Source of the DNA: Jimgerdemannia flammicorona
Taxonomy: Eukaryota; Mucoromycota; Endogonomycetes; Endogonales; Endogonaceae
Assembly (NCBI GenBank): GCA_003990745.1
Contig: RBNI01007146.1
Location: 1-10,597 of the forward strand
Direction of reading: 5' to 3'
Length of the DNA stretch: 10,597 nt
In this document: positions 1 to 7,020 of the stretch, piece by piece
How positions within the stretch are numbered: the first letter of the stretch is position 1
Layout of the letters: every line of letters begins with the position of its first letter
Made by a program: the position numbers and the translations under genes
The notes under the pieces: model-generated
The model's input: the letters and a program-made list of their open reading frames with translations, nothing else
What the model was told of the DNA's origin: nothing
The model's database searches: none

Positions 1-115
1 ACTCCATACGAAATTGATCTTGACCATAAGAAAACGGTCTTCCAGAATATCCAGAACTTCCAGAAAACCCTTCCAGAACTACGTAACGGTTACCCTAAAA
101 AGCAACCCTCTTACA
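1..115 (+). repeat. 3' end (U5) of the 5' LTR of element 1
   Basis: It is nearly identical to 4878-4992 and ends in CTTACA at 110-115. The three differences from the 3' LTR (positions 10, 52 and 83) are all C/T or G/A transitions with the 3' copy in the T or A state, two of them at CpG. It contains three copies of TTCCAGAA. The gag frame is also open across this piece, with no stop between position 1 and the TGA at 220. Confidence 0.9.
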
Positions 116-118
116 ACT

Positions 119-131
119 TGGTAGCAGCGGT
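119..131 (+). other. Primer binding site for minus-strand DNA synthesis
   Basis: TGGTAGCAGCGGT begins three bases after the LTR end. A TGG start right behind the 5' LTR is the complement of a tRNA CCA tail. The implied tRNA ends in CCGCUGCUACCA, which would fit an initiator-Met tRNA as in many Ty3/gypsy elements, but the primer tRNA was not checked. Confidence 0.75.
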
Positions 132-288
132 TTACAATCCAATTCCACTTCAAGATGCTTCCTCACCCCGCTACAAACCCTTCTGCGAATTCCTACAAGT
201 TGGTATAAAGCCCAACCTCTGAACTGGAATTTATCCTGAATCATCTGACAATCTGGAGAGAATTGAACCTGACGTATAAGGACAATTT

Positions 289-2145
289 GACCTCCACACC
301 TGCAACAAGTGGGACAAACTTCATTCAAAGAAAGAAGTACTCCGATTAAACCAGCAAATAGGCGAAACTCTATTCACCGAACTCCTTGCACTACACCCAG
401 CAAGTCAAGATGAAGAAGGTCTTATAGAAGCCTTCTTTACTCTTCTCAACAAGAGTTTTGTCAGCTCTACAAATCCGAGCGACCTAGGACAACCAGCAGC
501 AGTCTTTCTAGCCTTAGTTCCTCACGAAGCCCAAGCCTCTGTAGCCAAGTGGCTCAACTCTACTGACTTTCACCGAACCAGAACCAAGACCGCATTATAC
601 TACCGATTCCAGAACAGCAAGGCCTACCATATTCTTAAGGAAGAAGCAAGAGAAACTCTTCATCAACTACCTGATCCTGAACCTGAAGCAGGCCCTGCTA
701 TAGTCCTACCTGAATCCAAAACCAATACTGAACCAGAACTTGACTTTGAATTAAGTCCATCTGAAATCAGATATACAACTGACTCTGTCTACTTCGATGC
801 CGAGCAAACCCAAATACATGGGGACCAAACTCAAGAGGAGGAGGAGTATCTCAGTGAATTCGATCCCGGATACACCACTGAAGGAGACATACCTCCATCA
901 GGACAGAATACATCTACACAGCAACAGACAGCCATCTATCAAGCCCTTACTCCAGACCTACAACTATTACTTCAGCAACTTACACAGACTCAAAGAACCC
1001 CATCACACTCTGCACCAGTACCTCAAGTAGTACCAGTAACACTACTACCAGTAGTTCAACTGCCTCCAGTAAACAACATGGCAAACCAACAGATTATAGA
1101 CCTCACAGCCCAGGTAGCCATAATGGCAGCAACCATTACTGCCTTAGCTGAACAGACCCAACCTACAAAAAATCTGAGTCTACCTACCTTCAATGGTACT
1201 GCACAAGAAGTCCAAAGCTTCATTAGTGTAGTTGACACCAACTTCGAAGCCAATCAATGGACCAATGAATGAGTTGCTGACTGTGTTCTGACAAACAATC
1301 AAGACCACACCTTGGAACAACTCTTTGCTACCACTACAGCCTATGTCTGCCGAGTTGTTACATTCTTCCGAGGACCTGCCGAAGAATGGTGGTGAACCCT
1401 TCCCGAAAAACCCCTCACATGGGACACCCGACCTGCAGTAGTTGCTCAGAATGCAGCAAATAATGCCCCAGGATATGGAGACCATCCTGCAGCCCTGGGA
1501 CTTAAACAACTCATGATTGCTCAATATCGCAGCGAAACCATGATTGCTGAATCCCGAGTAAAACTCTGCAACCTCAAATTTGATGTACATGGAAAGGAGG
1601 AATTTGAAACCTTCTGTACAAAACTCGAGTCACTCCTGAACACTGTTGGCCTAGGATATATTGCCAATGATGAAGCACAAAATGGTATAAGAGCAGACCA
1701 TTTATTCGATGCCCTGCCAGAATGGCTTACTAGAAAAATCCGAGAACAAGGACGCCCAGTTGGTTGTGACCACCAACAATGGTGCCTGGCAAGAATCAAG
1801 ACTATAGTCAAGCGGATCCTAACAGCAGGACCCATTCTGCCCCGAAGACAATTCAACAACAAGGAAAAGACTTAGACCAAGAAAGAAGAACCCAAGCATG
1901 AAGCATCCCAAGCTCCCTCAATATCTACTTCATGGACACCCAGAAATCATGAACCCACCCAGCCGAGTACCTTCAAGAAACTCACTGAAGGTGAAAGAAA
2001 TGAACTTAGAAGAAGCAGAGCATGCTTCTATTGCCGAAAGACAGGATACATGGCCAGCACCTGCCCTAACCGAAAACCCCGAACAGCAATATGAGCAACT
2101 GTTACCACTCTGCACCACCTCAACAATCTGACCACCAGAACACTA
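289..2145 (+). pseudogene. gag: gag of element 1 (N-terminal extension, capsid, zinc knuckle), broken by nonsense codons
   Basis: One frame runs from about 289 into the dUTPase without a frameshift. Codons 289-1077 form a roughly 260-residue N-terminal region rich in Gln, Glu and Pro, with an acidic run at 835-846, unlike ordinary Ty3/gypsy Gag. From the ATG at 1078 (MANQQIID) comes a helical stretch, then LPTFNGTAQEVQSF (about 1174-1215), which resembles the start of the Gag capsid domain, and a capsid-like region up to about 1875. A zinc knuckle at 2023-2064 reads C-x2-C-x4-Y-x4-C; the expected His is Tyr (TAC at 2047), a C-to-T change. Stops lie at 1270 TGA, 1393 TGA, 1873 TAG and 2092 TGA, and upstream at 220 TGA and 286 TAA; all can be explained by single transitions. 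No ATG in frame precedes 1078 near the stops, so the true start is uncertain. The product would form the virus-like particle. Confidence 0.85.
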
Positions 2146-2553
2146 GACTTTGTCAAGTTAAGACAAACTACTAAGGCCCCAACCAAAGGAAGTCAAAAAG
2201 CAGCTGGATATGACCTGTATGCAGCCGAAGAAGCTACAGTCTCTAACTGAGAAGTCAAGCAAGTCTACACAGGAATCAGTATCCAAATTCCTGAAGGACA
2301 TGTTGGAAGAATATGCTGTCACAGCAGCCTAGCATTGAAAGGACTCTCAGTAGAAGGAGGAGTCATTGATGAAGATTATACAGGCGAAATTATTGTCCTC
2401 ATCCGAAACCACAGTTGGACACCCTTCAAGATCCCTATAGGCTTCTGTATTGCCCAGATCCTATTCGAAAAGATTGAGTCAAACCTAACAGTCAAGGAAG
2501 TCCCTGAACTACTACCCACCATCCGAGGATCCAAAGGATTTGGTTCATCAAAC
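2146..2553 (+). pseudogene. dUTPase domain of element 1, in frame between nucleocapsid and protease
   Basis: All five conserved motifs of trimeric dUTPase occur in order in the gag-pol frame. Motif I is AAGYDLYAAEE (2200-2232). Motif II is GRICCHSSLALKG (2305-2343), with the SS-L-A core but CCH instead of the usual APR. Motif III is GVIDEDYTGEI (2359-2391), including the catalytic Asp in VID. Motif IV is FCIAQILFEKI (2443-2475). Motif V is RGSKGFGSS (2524-2550), the glycine-rich arm. dUTPase hydrolyses dUTP to dUMP and pyrophosphate; in retroelements it limits uracil incorporation during reverse transcription. The family length (about 135-150 residues) fits. One TGA at 2248, probably from CGA, interrupts it between motifs I and II, and a TGA at 2632 follows the domain. 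The same domain is found in decayed form in element 2 (7794-8120), so it is a stable part of this lineage and not a chance capture in one copy. Confidence 0.9.
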
Positions 2554-2667
2554 AAAGCCCCAGCCCAACCTACCATGAACAAAGAAGAACAATTCTACAA
2601 GAAAATTGAAGATGGATATATACCAAGTGGCTGATGTCCCCATGGTATTGGAATGTACTCTTCCTGA

Positions 2668-3195
2668 ATGATTGATGATTGCTTCTCTTGTGTCAATGAA
2701 CTGGCTCAAAGAAGAACCAAAAGAAGGAAAGCTCCTACAACTGAAATCACCACCATTGGATCAGACAAACTGCTTATACTTAAAGCTTTTATCAATCGAG
2801 CATCTGTCAAGATCATGATAGACAGTGGTGCCTCAGGCAACTTCATCAATGAAAAAATGGCCAACAGACTCAAGGTCTTCACCTCTCCAGTACAACAAAC
2901 TCAAGCAGTTACCACAGCTGATGGAACCTCACATGTCATTAGTAAGGAAGTCCGCAACCTACCCTTCCGAATTGGTGACTATCGAGTACATGTTACCCTT
3001 CAAATCGTACCACTCCCTGATAACGAAATCATCCTTAGAACTCCATGGTTGAAACAAGAGAACCCCATAATCGATTGGGTAAACCATTCCCTGACCATCA
3101 AGAAAGGACGCCACAACTTCAAACTGCAAGGCGAAAAGGACACACTCAACTCTAGTGACCCTGGACCAAAGATCACCCACATCAACAAGCTATAA
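2668..3195 (+). pseudogene. pol: Retroviral-type aspartic protease of element 1
   Basis: This stretch is open for 175 codons. The catalytic box is IMIDSGASGNFI (about 2812-2847), with the active-site Asp at 2821-2823; like other retropepsins it would act as a dimer to cleave Gag-Pol. The flap-side and C-terminal features are present: a conserved hydrophobic stretch and ILRTPWLKQENPIIDW (about 3031-3078), the equivalent of the ILGMPWL...NP.IDW box of Ty3/gypsy proteases. The frame is the same as gag and dUTPase. TGA at 2665 precedes it and TAA at 3193 ends it. At the equivalent of the latter, element 2 keeps CAA, so the TAA is a nonsense mutation and not a natural end. Confidence 0.9.
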
Positions 3196-3513
3196 CTCAA
3201 GAAATTGGCCAAGAAATGCCCTCTCTTTGCTATCTCCATCCGTCCATCCAAAGGAGAACCCGAGAACTCTGAAGAAGACTTTTCCAAAGTTGACAGCTGT
3301 GTCAGACCACTACTCCAGAAAGTCCAAGACATATTTCTGAACTGAACCACAGAACCACCTGTACCTGTCATTATTAATGACCAAGAAGAATACAAAGTTG
3401 AACAAATCCTCAACAAACACAGCCACAAGAACCATCCAAATGGTACAATAATACCAGAATAAATTAGAAGGCCCCGACGAGGATGTCGAAAGCTAAGAAG
3501 GGGAGAGTTGTAA
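3196..3513 (+). pseudogene. pol: pol remnant: pre-RT linker fused to C-terminal chromodomain stub
   Basis: The gag-pol frame continues after the TAA at 3193 with KKLAKKCPLFAIS, a linker that in element 2 leads into RT. At about 3336 the similarity to element 2 ends (both have ATATTTC) and the frame reads TTEPPVPVIINDQEEYKVEQIL, in two pieces EPPVPVIIN and EEYKVEQIL, the typical lead-in and first strand of a chromovirus C-terminal chromodomain. A second jump at about 3415-3425 skips the rest of the chromodomain and rejoins at HPNGTI and RRPRRG, the usual tail. RT, RNase H and integrase, normally about 3 kb, are gone. Stops at 3343 TGA and 3460 TAA are decay. The natural terminator is probably TAA at 3511-3513, inside the first bases of the LTR. 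Confidence 0.8.
3495..3507 (+). other. Polypurine tract of element 1
   Basis: AAGAAGGGGAGAG is an uninterrupted 13-base purine run ending one base before the LTR start TGTAAG at 3509. Its position and composition are those of the plus-strand primer of reverse transcription. Confidence 0.85.
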
Positions 3514-4299
3514 GCACACAACCTCCAAGCCACCAAAATCGCATGGTATCCTTAGAACTAATTTGGAAACCATATGCAAGACTACAAAACAAGAAATCAT
3601 CTGGTTACACGAAATATGCCAGCAAGCACGAGAACCCACTGCCAAGATACAAGAATACTAGAAGAAGTACTACAACCATAAGACTGACTCCGAACTGCTA
3701 TAACTAGTTTGGTGTACTGTACTATTACAAAAGGAAACCGAAAGTACCAAACTCAAATTGAGACAAGAAGAACCCTATCTCATCTACCAAAAGGTTCACG
3801 AACTGCACTTATCAACTCAAGACCAAGATACACTGCAACTATACAAGACCTCATTACTTAGTAGAAGCAAAACGCATTTGAACAACTCTGTTCGCTCTAT
3901 CTGTGTCACCTCCATTGGAGAGTGACGAATGCTTCATCTGAACTCAAGAAAGCCAACAACATCGAAACCAATCTCAAGCCATCCACGTGACAGATATTAC
4001 TACTAGAAATTGCCTCGGATTATAGAAAATATCATTTCCGAGAGGTTCGAACCCCCAGCCGTAACATTGGGAGCCCTCGCCCTAGACGAGAATGGCCAGT
4101 CCTCACAAATGCGCCAGCAGACCAAAAAAAAAGAGAACCAAGACTTGTTATCCTTGTACAATCACCGCCACCAAGGACAGCCTTAATCTTGCAAGAGATA
4201 GAAGTGATGACACCTTGAAACTGATGATGTCAGAAGTCAGAAAACTGCTCAGACTTTGCCAGTGATGATGTCATCAATAGTGATGTCATCAAAGACTAA
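3509..4299 (+). pseudogene. Decayed U3 reading frame inside the LTR of element 1
   Basis: I do not recognise the protein. Reading from 3509 in frame 2, coding-like sequence runs to about 3875 with only two stops (TAG 3659, TAA 3701). It then continues in frame 1 from about 3862 to TAA at 4297, with TGA at 3988 or thereabouts and a cluster of TGA at 4216, 4222 and 4225. One frameshift near 3860-3890 would explain the switch. Segments such as QEIIWLHEICQQAREP, NAFEQLCSLYLCHLHWRV and PRLVILVQSPPPRTALIL look like real protein and not random translation. Total length is about 260 codons, close to the 273 codons of the intact ORF at 5958-6779. The clear link to that ORF is the tail DDVINSDVI (4264-4290). 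No starting ATG survives. It could still be a chance open stretch in A+C-rich DNA. Confidence 0.5.
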
Positions 4300-4511
4300 T
4301 CAGACAGTGCCTAAACCTATAAATAGATTAGCAGTCATAGTATAGTTAGATTAGCCTTGTATGATGTGACTGTGAACTGACTCAGCAGTCAGACGATCTC
4401 TTGACATGTCAGATCACACTTGTACTATGTGACTGCATTCCGACTCAGCAAAGCACTTAGTGCTACATCCATATCTAGCATAGTCCAGATAGCCCCTCAC
4501 TAGTATAAATA
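4225..4511 (+). promoter_or_regulatory. U3 promoter of element 1: bZIP-like sites and TATA box
   Basis: TATAAATA lies at 4504-4511 and is conserved at 7298-7305 in element 2. Upstream are three TGATGTCA octamers (4225-4232, 4266-4273, 4281-4288), related to the CRE/ATF site TGACGTCA by one transition, and one perfect TGACTCA (4378-4384), the Gcn4/AP-1 consensus. Binding by bZIP factors is inference. The pair at 4266 and 4281 also overlaps the decayed U3 coding tail. Confidence 0.6.
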
Positions 4512-4628
4512 CCCCCTCCCCCAGACCTCAGAATCTCAGACCTAAACAATCTGAACACAACTCCTGAGCACTTCCCCACAATATCCCTTCACACAAATAC
4601 TCCTAGTATAGCAATATCATGAATAGCA

Positions 4629-4634
4629 AATAAA
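4629..4634 (+). terminator. Poly(A) signal AATAAA of the element 1 LTR
   Basis: AATAAA lies 125 bp downstream of the TATA box, as expected for an R region. The same signal occurs at 7430-7435 in the LTR of element 2. Confidence 0.6.
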
Positions 4635-5092
4635 CCTATTTAATAACCCACAAACTACTCTTAAGTAAATCCGCTCCCCATTAGGTCCTACTCCTAACCC
4701 CATTACGAAATTTCCTAATTGGGTGTTGTCTGCAGCGATACGCCAATTCAACTAAGCTGGTCTTAGTTTCTTGAACTTCCTGAAATACAGAAAATCCTGA
4801 ACATCCAGAACTAGTCCGAAAAAGGACTTTGGTTGAGACGTCAACCCAATCTTGAAATCAATAAGCGTAGAGGACGTACTCCATACAAAATTGATCTTGA
4901 CCATAAGAAAACGGTCTTCCAGAATATCTAGAACTTCCAGAAAACCCTTCCAGAACTACATAACGGTTACCCTAAAAAGCAACCCTCTTACAATATTTAT
5001 AATATAATCTAGTTTTATAATAACAAAGCAGAAAATAATGATCCCTCTGATGATGACATGATCTCCAGCCAAGGATCTCTGCCAGCCCTGAT

Positions 5093-5596
5093 CACTCTGC
5101 TAACTTTGCTGATGAACTTATAATAGTTTATAACTACCTATGAGACTATTGGGATAATGACTACTAGCATAAGTACTAATCTACATTTATGCACAACTAC
5201 TTTAACTACAATAAAGAGACCAAAGAATACAATCTATATCTCTAGACAACTCTTGAGATCAAACCAATAACTCTACTTTCTGAGTATGAATAAAACAAGT
5301 CATAGCTGCCAGCTTACTATAATCTAGCAATATATAGTACCATTACTTATAGAAGGTATACAGATAGTAAATCCAATGAAAGTAAAGATAATACACCCCT
5401 TCTCTGCTCACTGATACCTTATCTGACATATGAAATAGATAATACTATCCTATGGGATAGTGATATAGTCCCAATATATTATTACCTGAATGAACAGAGA
5501 GAAGTAATCCAAAAACCACTCTTTTTAGATAACTACTTCATCAGAGATAATGTCATCAATAGTGATATTATCAAAGACTATCCAGATAGTATCTAA
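5093..5596 (+). pseudogene. Decayed U3 reading frame inside the LTR of element 2
   Basis: In frame 2 there are stops at 5141, 5165, 5177, 5243, 5291 and 5303, then 96 codons with no stop (5306-5593) before TAA at 5594. That is long for such A+T-rich DNA. The stretch includes VIQKPLFLDNYFIRDNVINS and ends RDNVINSDII, matching RDDIISNDII of the intact ORF at 5958-6779 and DDVINSDVI of the element 1 LTR. A second possible match is IPYLTYEIDNTILWDSDIVP against VPYFVEENLIDWRAPDLVP of the intact ORF, with PY, E, I-W and VP aligned. I infer a relative of the same LTR-encoded protein. The function is unknown. Confidence 0.5.
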
Positions 5597-5715
5597 ATCT
5601 ATAGATAGCTTAGTAGTCATTAGTATAGTTAGATTAGCCTCATATAATATAACTGTATACTAACTCAGCAGTCAGATGATCTCTTGATATATCAGTTTAT
5701 ACTTGTACTATATGA
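5548..5715 (+). repeat. 5' part of the shared LTR core of element 2
   Basis: It aligns with 4266-4433 of the element 1 LTR (GTCATCAATAGTGAT, TATAGTTAGATTAGCCT, CTCAGCAGTCAGA and GATCTCTTGA are retained). It stops at the insertion point after ATGA (5712-5715). Confidence 0.85.
5712..5715 (+). repeat. Left 4-bp target site duplication ATGA
   Basis: ATGA at 5712-5715 is repeated at 7223-7226. Removing one copy together with 5716-7222 restores an LTR sequence colinear with element 1, which fixes both insertion boundaries. Confidence 0.85.
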
Positions 5716-5870
5716 TGTAACGGTGACCCCAGAATGATGACATCAGCACAGGAGACAGCCTTTCCTTACAAGCCACCAGATCAAAGCACAAGAAGATTAT
5801 ACAGTATATGAGATAAGCAATGATGACCAACTGTAAGTCATTGTGACCACAGTACAAGCATCCTGAAGAA

Positions 5871-5878
5871 TATAAAAG
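5871..5878 (+). promoter_or_regulatory. Candidate TATA box for the LTR ORF
   Basis: TATAAAAG lies about 80 bp upstream of the ATG at 5958, a plausible distance for a short-leader transcript. A TGACATCA octamer lies further up at 5738-5745. An out-of-frame ATG at 5953 precedes the chosen start by five bases. Confidence 0.45.
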
Positions 5879-5957
5879 AAGGATCAAGAAACCACAGTAG
5901 CGGCAACCAATAAGAACCACCAATCCCAAAATAGCTCAAAGACTTACTATAAATGAA

Positions 5958-6779
5958 ATGCCTGCTGCCCACCAAACCTCAAGATCAAGGAACCACCAAG
6001 GTATCTCAGTCGAGGAAAGGATGTTCCAAGACATCAGAAGAGCCATGAGGACCCACTCAAGAAGGACTCCTAGTGTCAACCTAGGTACTGCAAACCCCTA
6101 TCACTTTATCCTCTACCACCGTGAAATGGAAACAAGGATCACCATTGCTACTGAATGCCTCCAAATGTGGCAGGAGTATGAAATAGGAAACCTCCTCTAC
6201 CAGGAGTTTCCACAGGCCAGCACCCAAGAGCTACAAGATGCTACTCTCATAGACATATATGAAATGAGGACAGCTAAGAAGATCCATCAGATCTTCAGGC
6301 ATGCACCATGGTCGATCCCTAACTTGGAGTATGTTAGAGTCTCAGACTTCAGAGACCTATCATCCTGCCATATCAATGTACTAGAAGCCAGGGTGGCTAC
6401 AGAAGCCCAGTCCACTATCACTCTCAACAGTGAAGAAGTAGAAGACTTCTGGCACCCTATCCTTCAGGACAACCCAGACCAATTCCTGCAAGGATTGATC
6501 TCAGTATTCCAAGGCCCAAGCATCCAGGTTAGATCTCCCCAAGACCCCACATTTGTTCCTTATTTTGTGGAAGAGAACCTCATAGACTGGAGAGCTCCAG
6601 ATCTTGTTCCCGATTTTCCTGCCACAGCCGAACGTGATGACATCATCAGCAATGACATCATCCTGCACAACATCGAGGTACGCAAAATATGCGACCTGTA
6701 TGACGAATTCACGGATCTCATCTCCTTCAGTGATGATGATGATGATGAAGCCCCCATAGTCCTGAACTTTCTGCTCTAA
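5958..6779 (+). CDS. Uncharacterised LTR-encoded protein, 273 aa
   Basis: This is the only long intact gene in the window; I do not recognise a family. The start MPAAHQTSRSRN is basic and Ser/Arg-rich (residues 1-40), followed by a mixed helical region with aromatic residues (about 50-110, including YHFILYHREMETR and CLQMWQEYEIGNLLYQ), a segment with DFWHPILQDNPDQFLQGLIS (about 155-175), VPYFVEENLIDWRAPDLVP (about 200-218), RDDIISNDII (about 225-234), and an acidic end with five Asp in a row (residues 259-263) before APIVLNFLL. No signal peptide, membrane segment, zinc knuckle, protease or polymerase motif is visible. It lies wholly inside the inserted LTR, upstream of the LTR's TATA box, and keeps CpGs that the surrounding older element has lost. 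Matching tails in two other LTRs suggest a conserved accessory protein. A Gag-like or regulatory role is possible but unproven. Confidence 0.75.
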   Translation: MPAAHQTSRSRNHQGISVEERMFQDIRRAMRTHSRRTPSVNLGTANPYHFILYHREMETRITIATECLQMWQEYEIGNLLYQEFPQASTQELQDATLIDIYEMRTAKKIHQIFRHAPWSIPNLEYVRVSDFRDLSSCHINVLEARVATEAQSTITLNSEEVEDFWHPILQDNPDQFLQGLISVFQGPSIQVRSPQDPTFVPYFVEENLIDWRAPDLVPDFPATAERDDIISNDIILHNIEVRKICDLYDEFTDLISFSDDDDDEAPIVLNFLL

Positions 6780-6790
6780 GTTCTTTGTTA

Positions 6791-6882
6791 TACTGGATAA
6801 TGCCAGCACCAGTATTCTCATGTAACACCAGATAATACCAGCACCAGTATTCTGAGGTGATGCAAAATTGTTCCAGTACTGG
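6791..6882 (+). repeat. CCAGTA direct repeats and palindromes after the LTR ORF
   Basis: GATAATGCCAGCACCAGTATT at 6796 onward recurs 35 bp later as GATAATACCAGCACCAGTATT at 6831. TACTGG (6791-6796) can pair with CCAGTA (6809-6814). A perfect 10-bp palindrome CCAGTACTGG lies at 6873-6882. A weaker third copy, AATAATGTCAGCCC, follows near 6900. These could be binding sites or hairpins in the 3' end of the ORF transcript. Confidence 0.7.
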
Positions 6883-6987
6883 CATTTTGATGTGATACCA
6901 AATAATGTCAGCCCTGGAACTTGGTAGTTTTAGTTATTGGAATTTATATTTAGCTTTATATCTTAGCAACTATTGAATTATATTTTG

Positions 6988-7020
6988 TATAAATACTCCT
7001 CTTATTTCCTCTGAAATAAA
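6988..7020 (+). promoter_or_regulatory. TATA box and poly(A) signal of the inserted LTR
   Basis: TATAAATA lies at 6988-6995 and AATAAA at 7015-7020. The same octamer is the TATA box in the LTRs of elements 1 and 2. Here the two signals are only about 20 bp apart, so AATAAA could end the upstream ORF transcript while the TATA box starts the retrotransposon transcript. Confidence 0.5.

Larger units (their letters stand above)
1..4992 (+). mobile_element. Element 1: dUTPase-carrying Ty3/gypsy retrotransposon, internally deleted (5' LTR cut by window edge)
   Basis: The first 115 bases match 4878-4992 with only three differences, so they are the end of the 5' LTR and the latter is the end of the 3' LTR. 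Between them lie a primer binding site, a one-frame gag-dUTPase-protease reading frame with scattered nonsense codons, a pol C-terminal stub and a polypurine tract. RT, RNase H and integrase are absent: the frame passes from the pre-RT linker (around 3336) straight to the segment before a chromodomain. The copy is therefore non-autonomous as well as pseudogenised. Its right flank, 4993 onward, is part of element 2, so it probably inserted into the LTR of element 2. The left flank and 5' target duplication lie outside the window; AATAT at 4993-4997 would be the right-hand duplication if it is 5 bp long. Confidence 0.9.
3509..4992 (+). repeat. Complete 3' LTR of element 1 (1,484 bp)
   Basis: The LTR starts TGTAAG just after the polypurine tract and ends CTTACA at 4987-4992, a perfect 6-bp inverted terminal pair. 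Its last 115 bases match the 5' LTR at 1-115. Order inside: a decayed reading frame (3509-4299), bZIP-like sites (4225-4384), a diverged tandem duplication (copies starting near 4356 and 4419, both with CTTGTA...ATGTGACTG and later GACTCAGCA), TATA box (4504), poly(A) signal (4629) and a U5 rich in TTCCNGAA. It is unusually long for a fungal Ty3/gypsy LTR because of the U3 coding part. The last ~730 bp are shared with the LTR of element 2. Confidence 0.88.

Noticed and set aside
3000..3536. 178-codon minus-strand ORF opposite protease and pol remnant
   Set aside because: The plus strand here has clear protease motifs; the minus-strand translation has no recognisable features and reflects the A+C bias of the coding strand.
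3483..3707. 74-codon plus-strand ORF spanning the LTR boundary
   Set aside because: It is in frame with neither pol nor the better low-stop U3 frame; it crosses the polypurine tract and looks like a shadow.
4013..4042. Inverted repeat CTCGGA / TCCGAG with a 17-base loop as a hairpin terminator
   Set aside because: The stem is short, has no downstream T run, and such terminators are not expected in this context.
4044..4054. GGTTCGAACCC, resembling a tRNA T-loop/B box; the minus strand even allows a T-arm
   Set aside because: The best flanking acceptor pairing would give a molecule of only about 62 bases with no clear D arm, A box or anticodon arm, and it lies in the U3 coding-like region.
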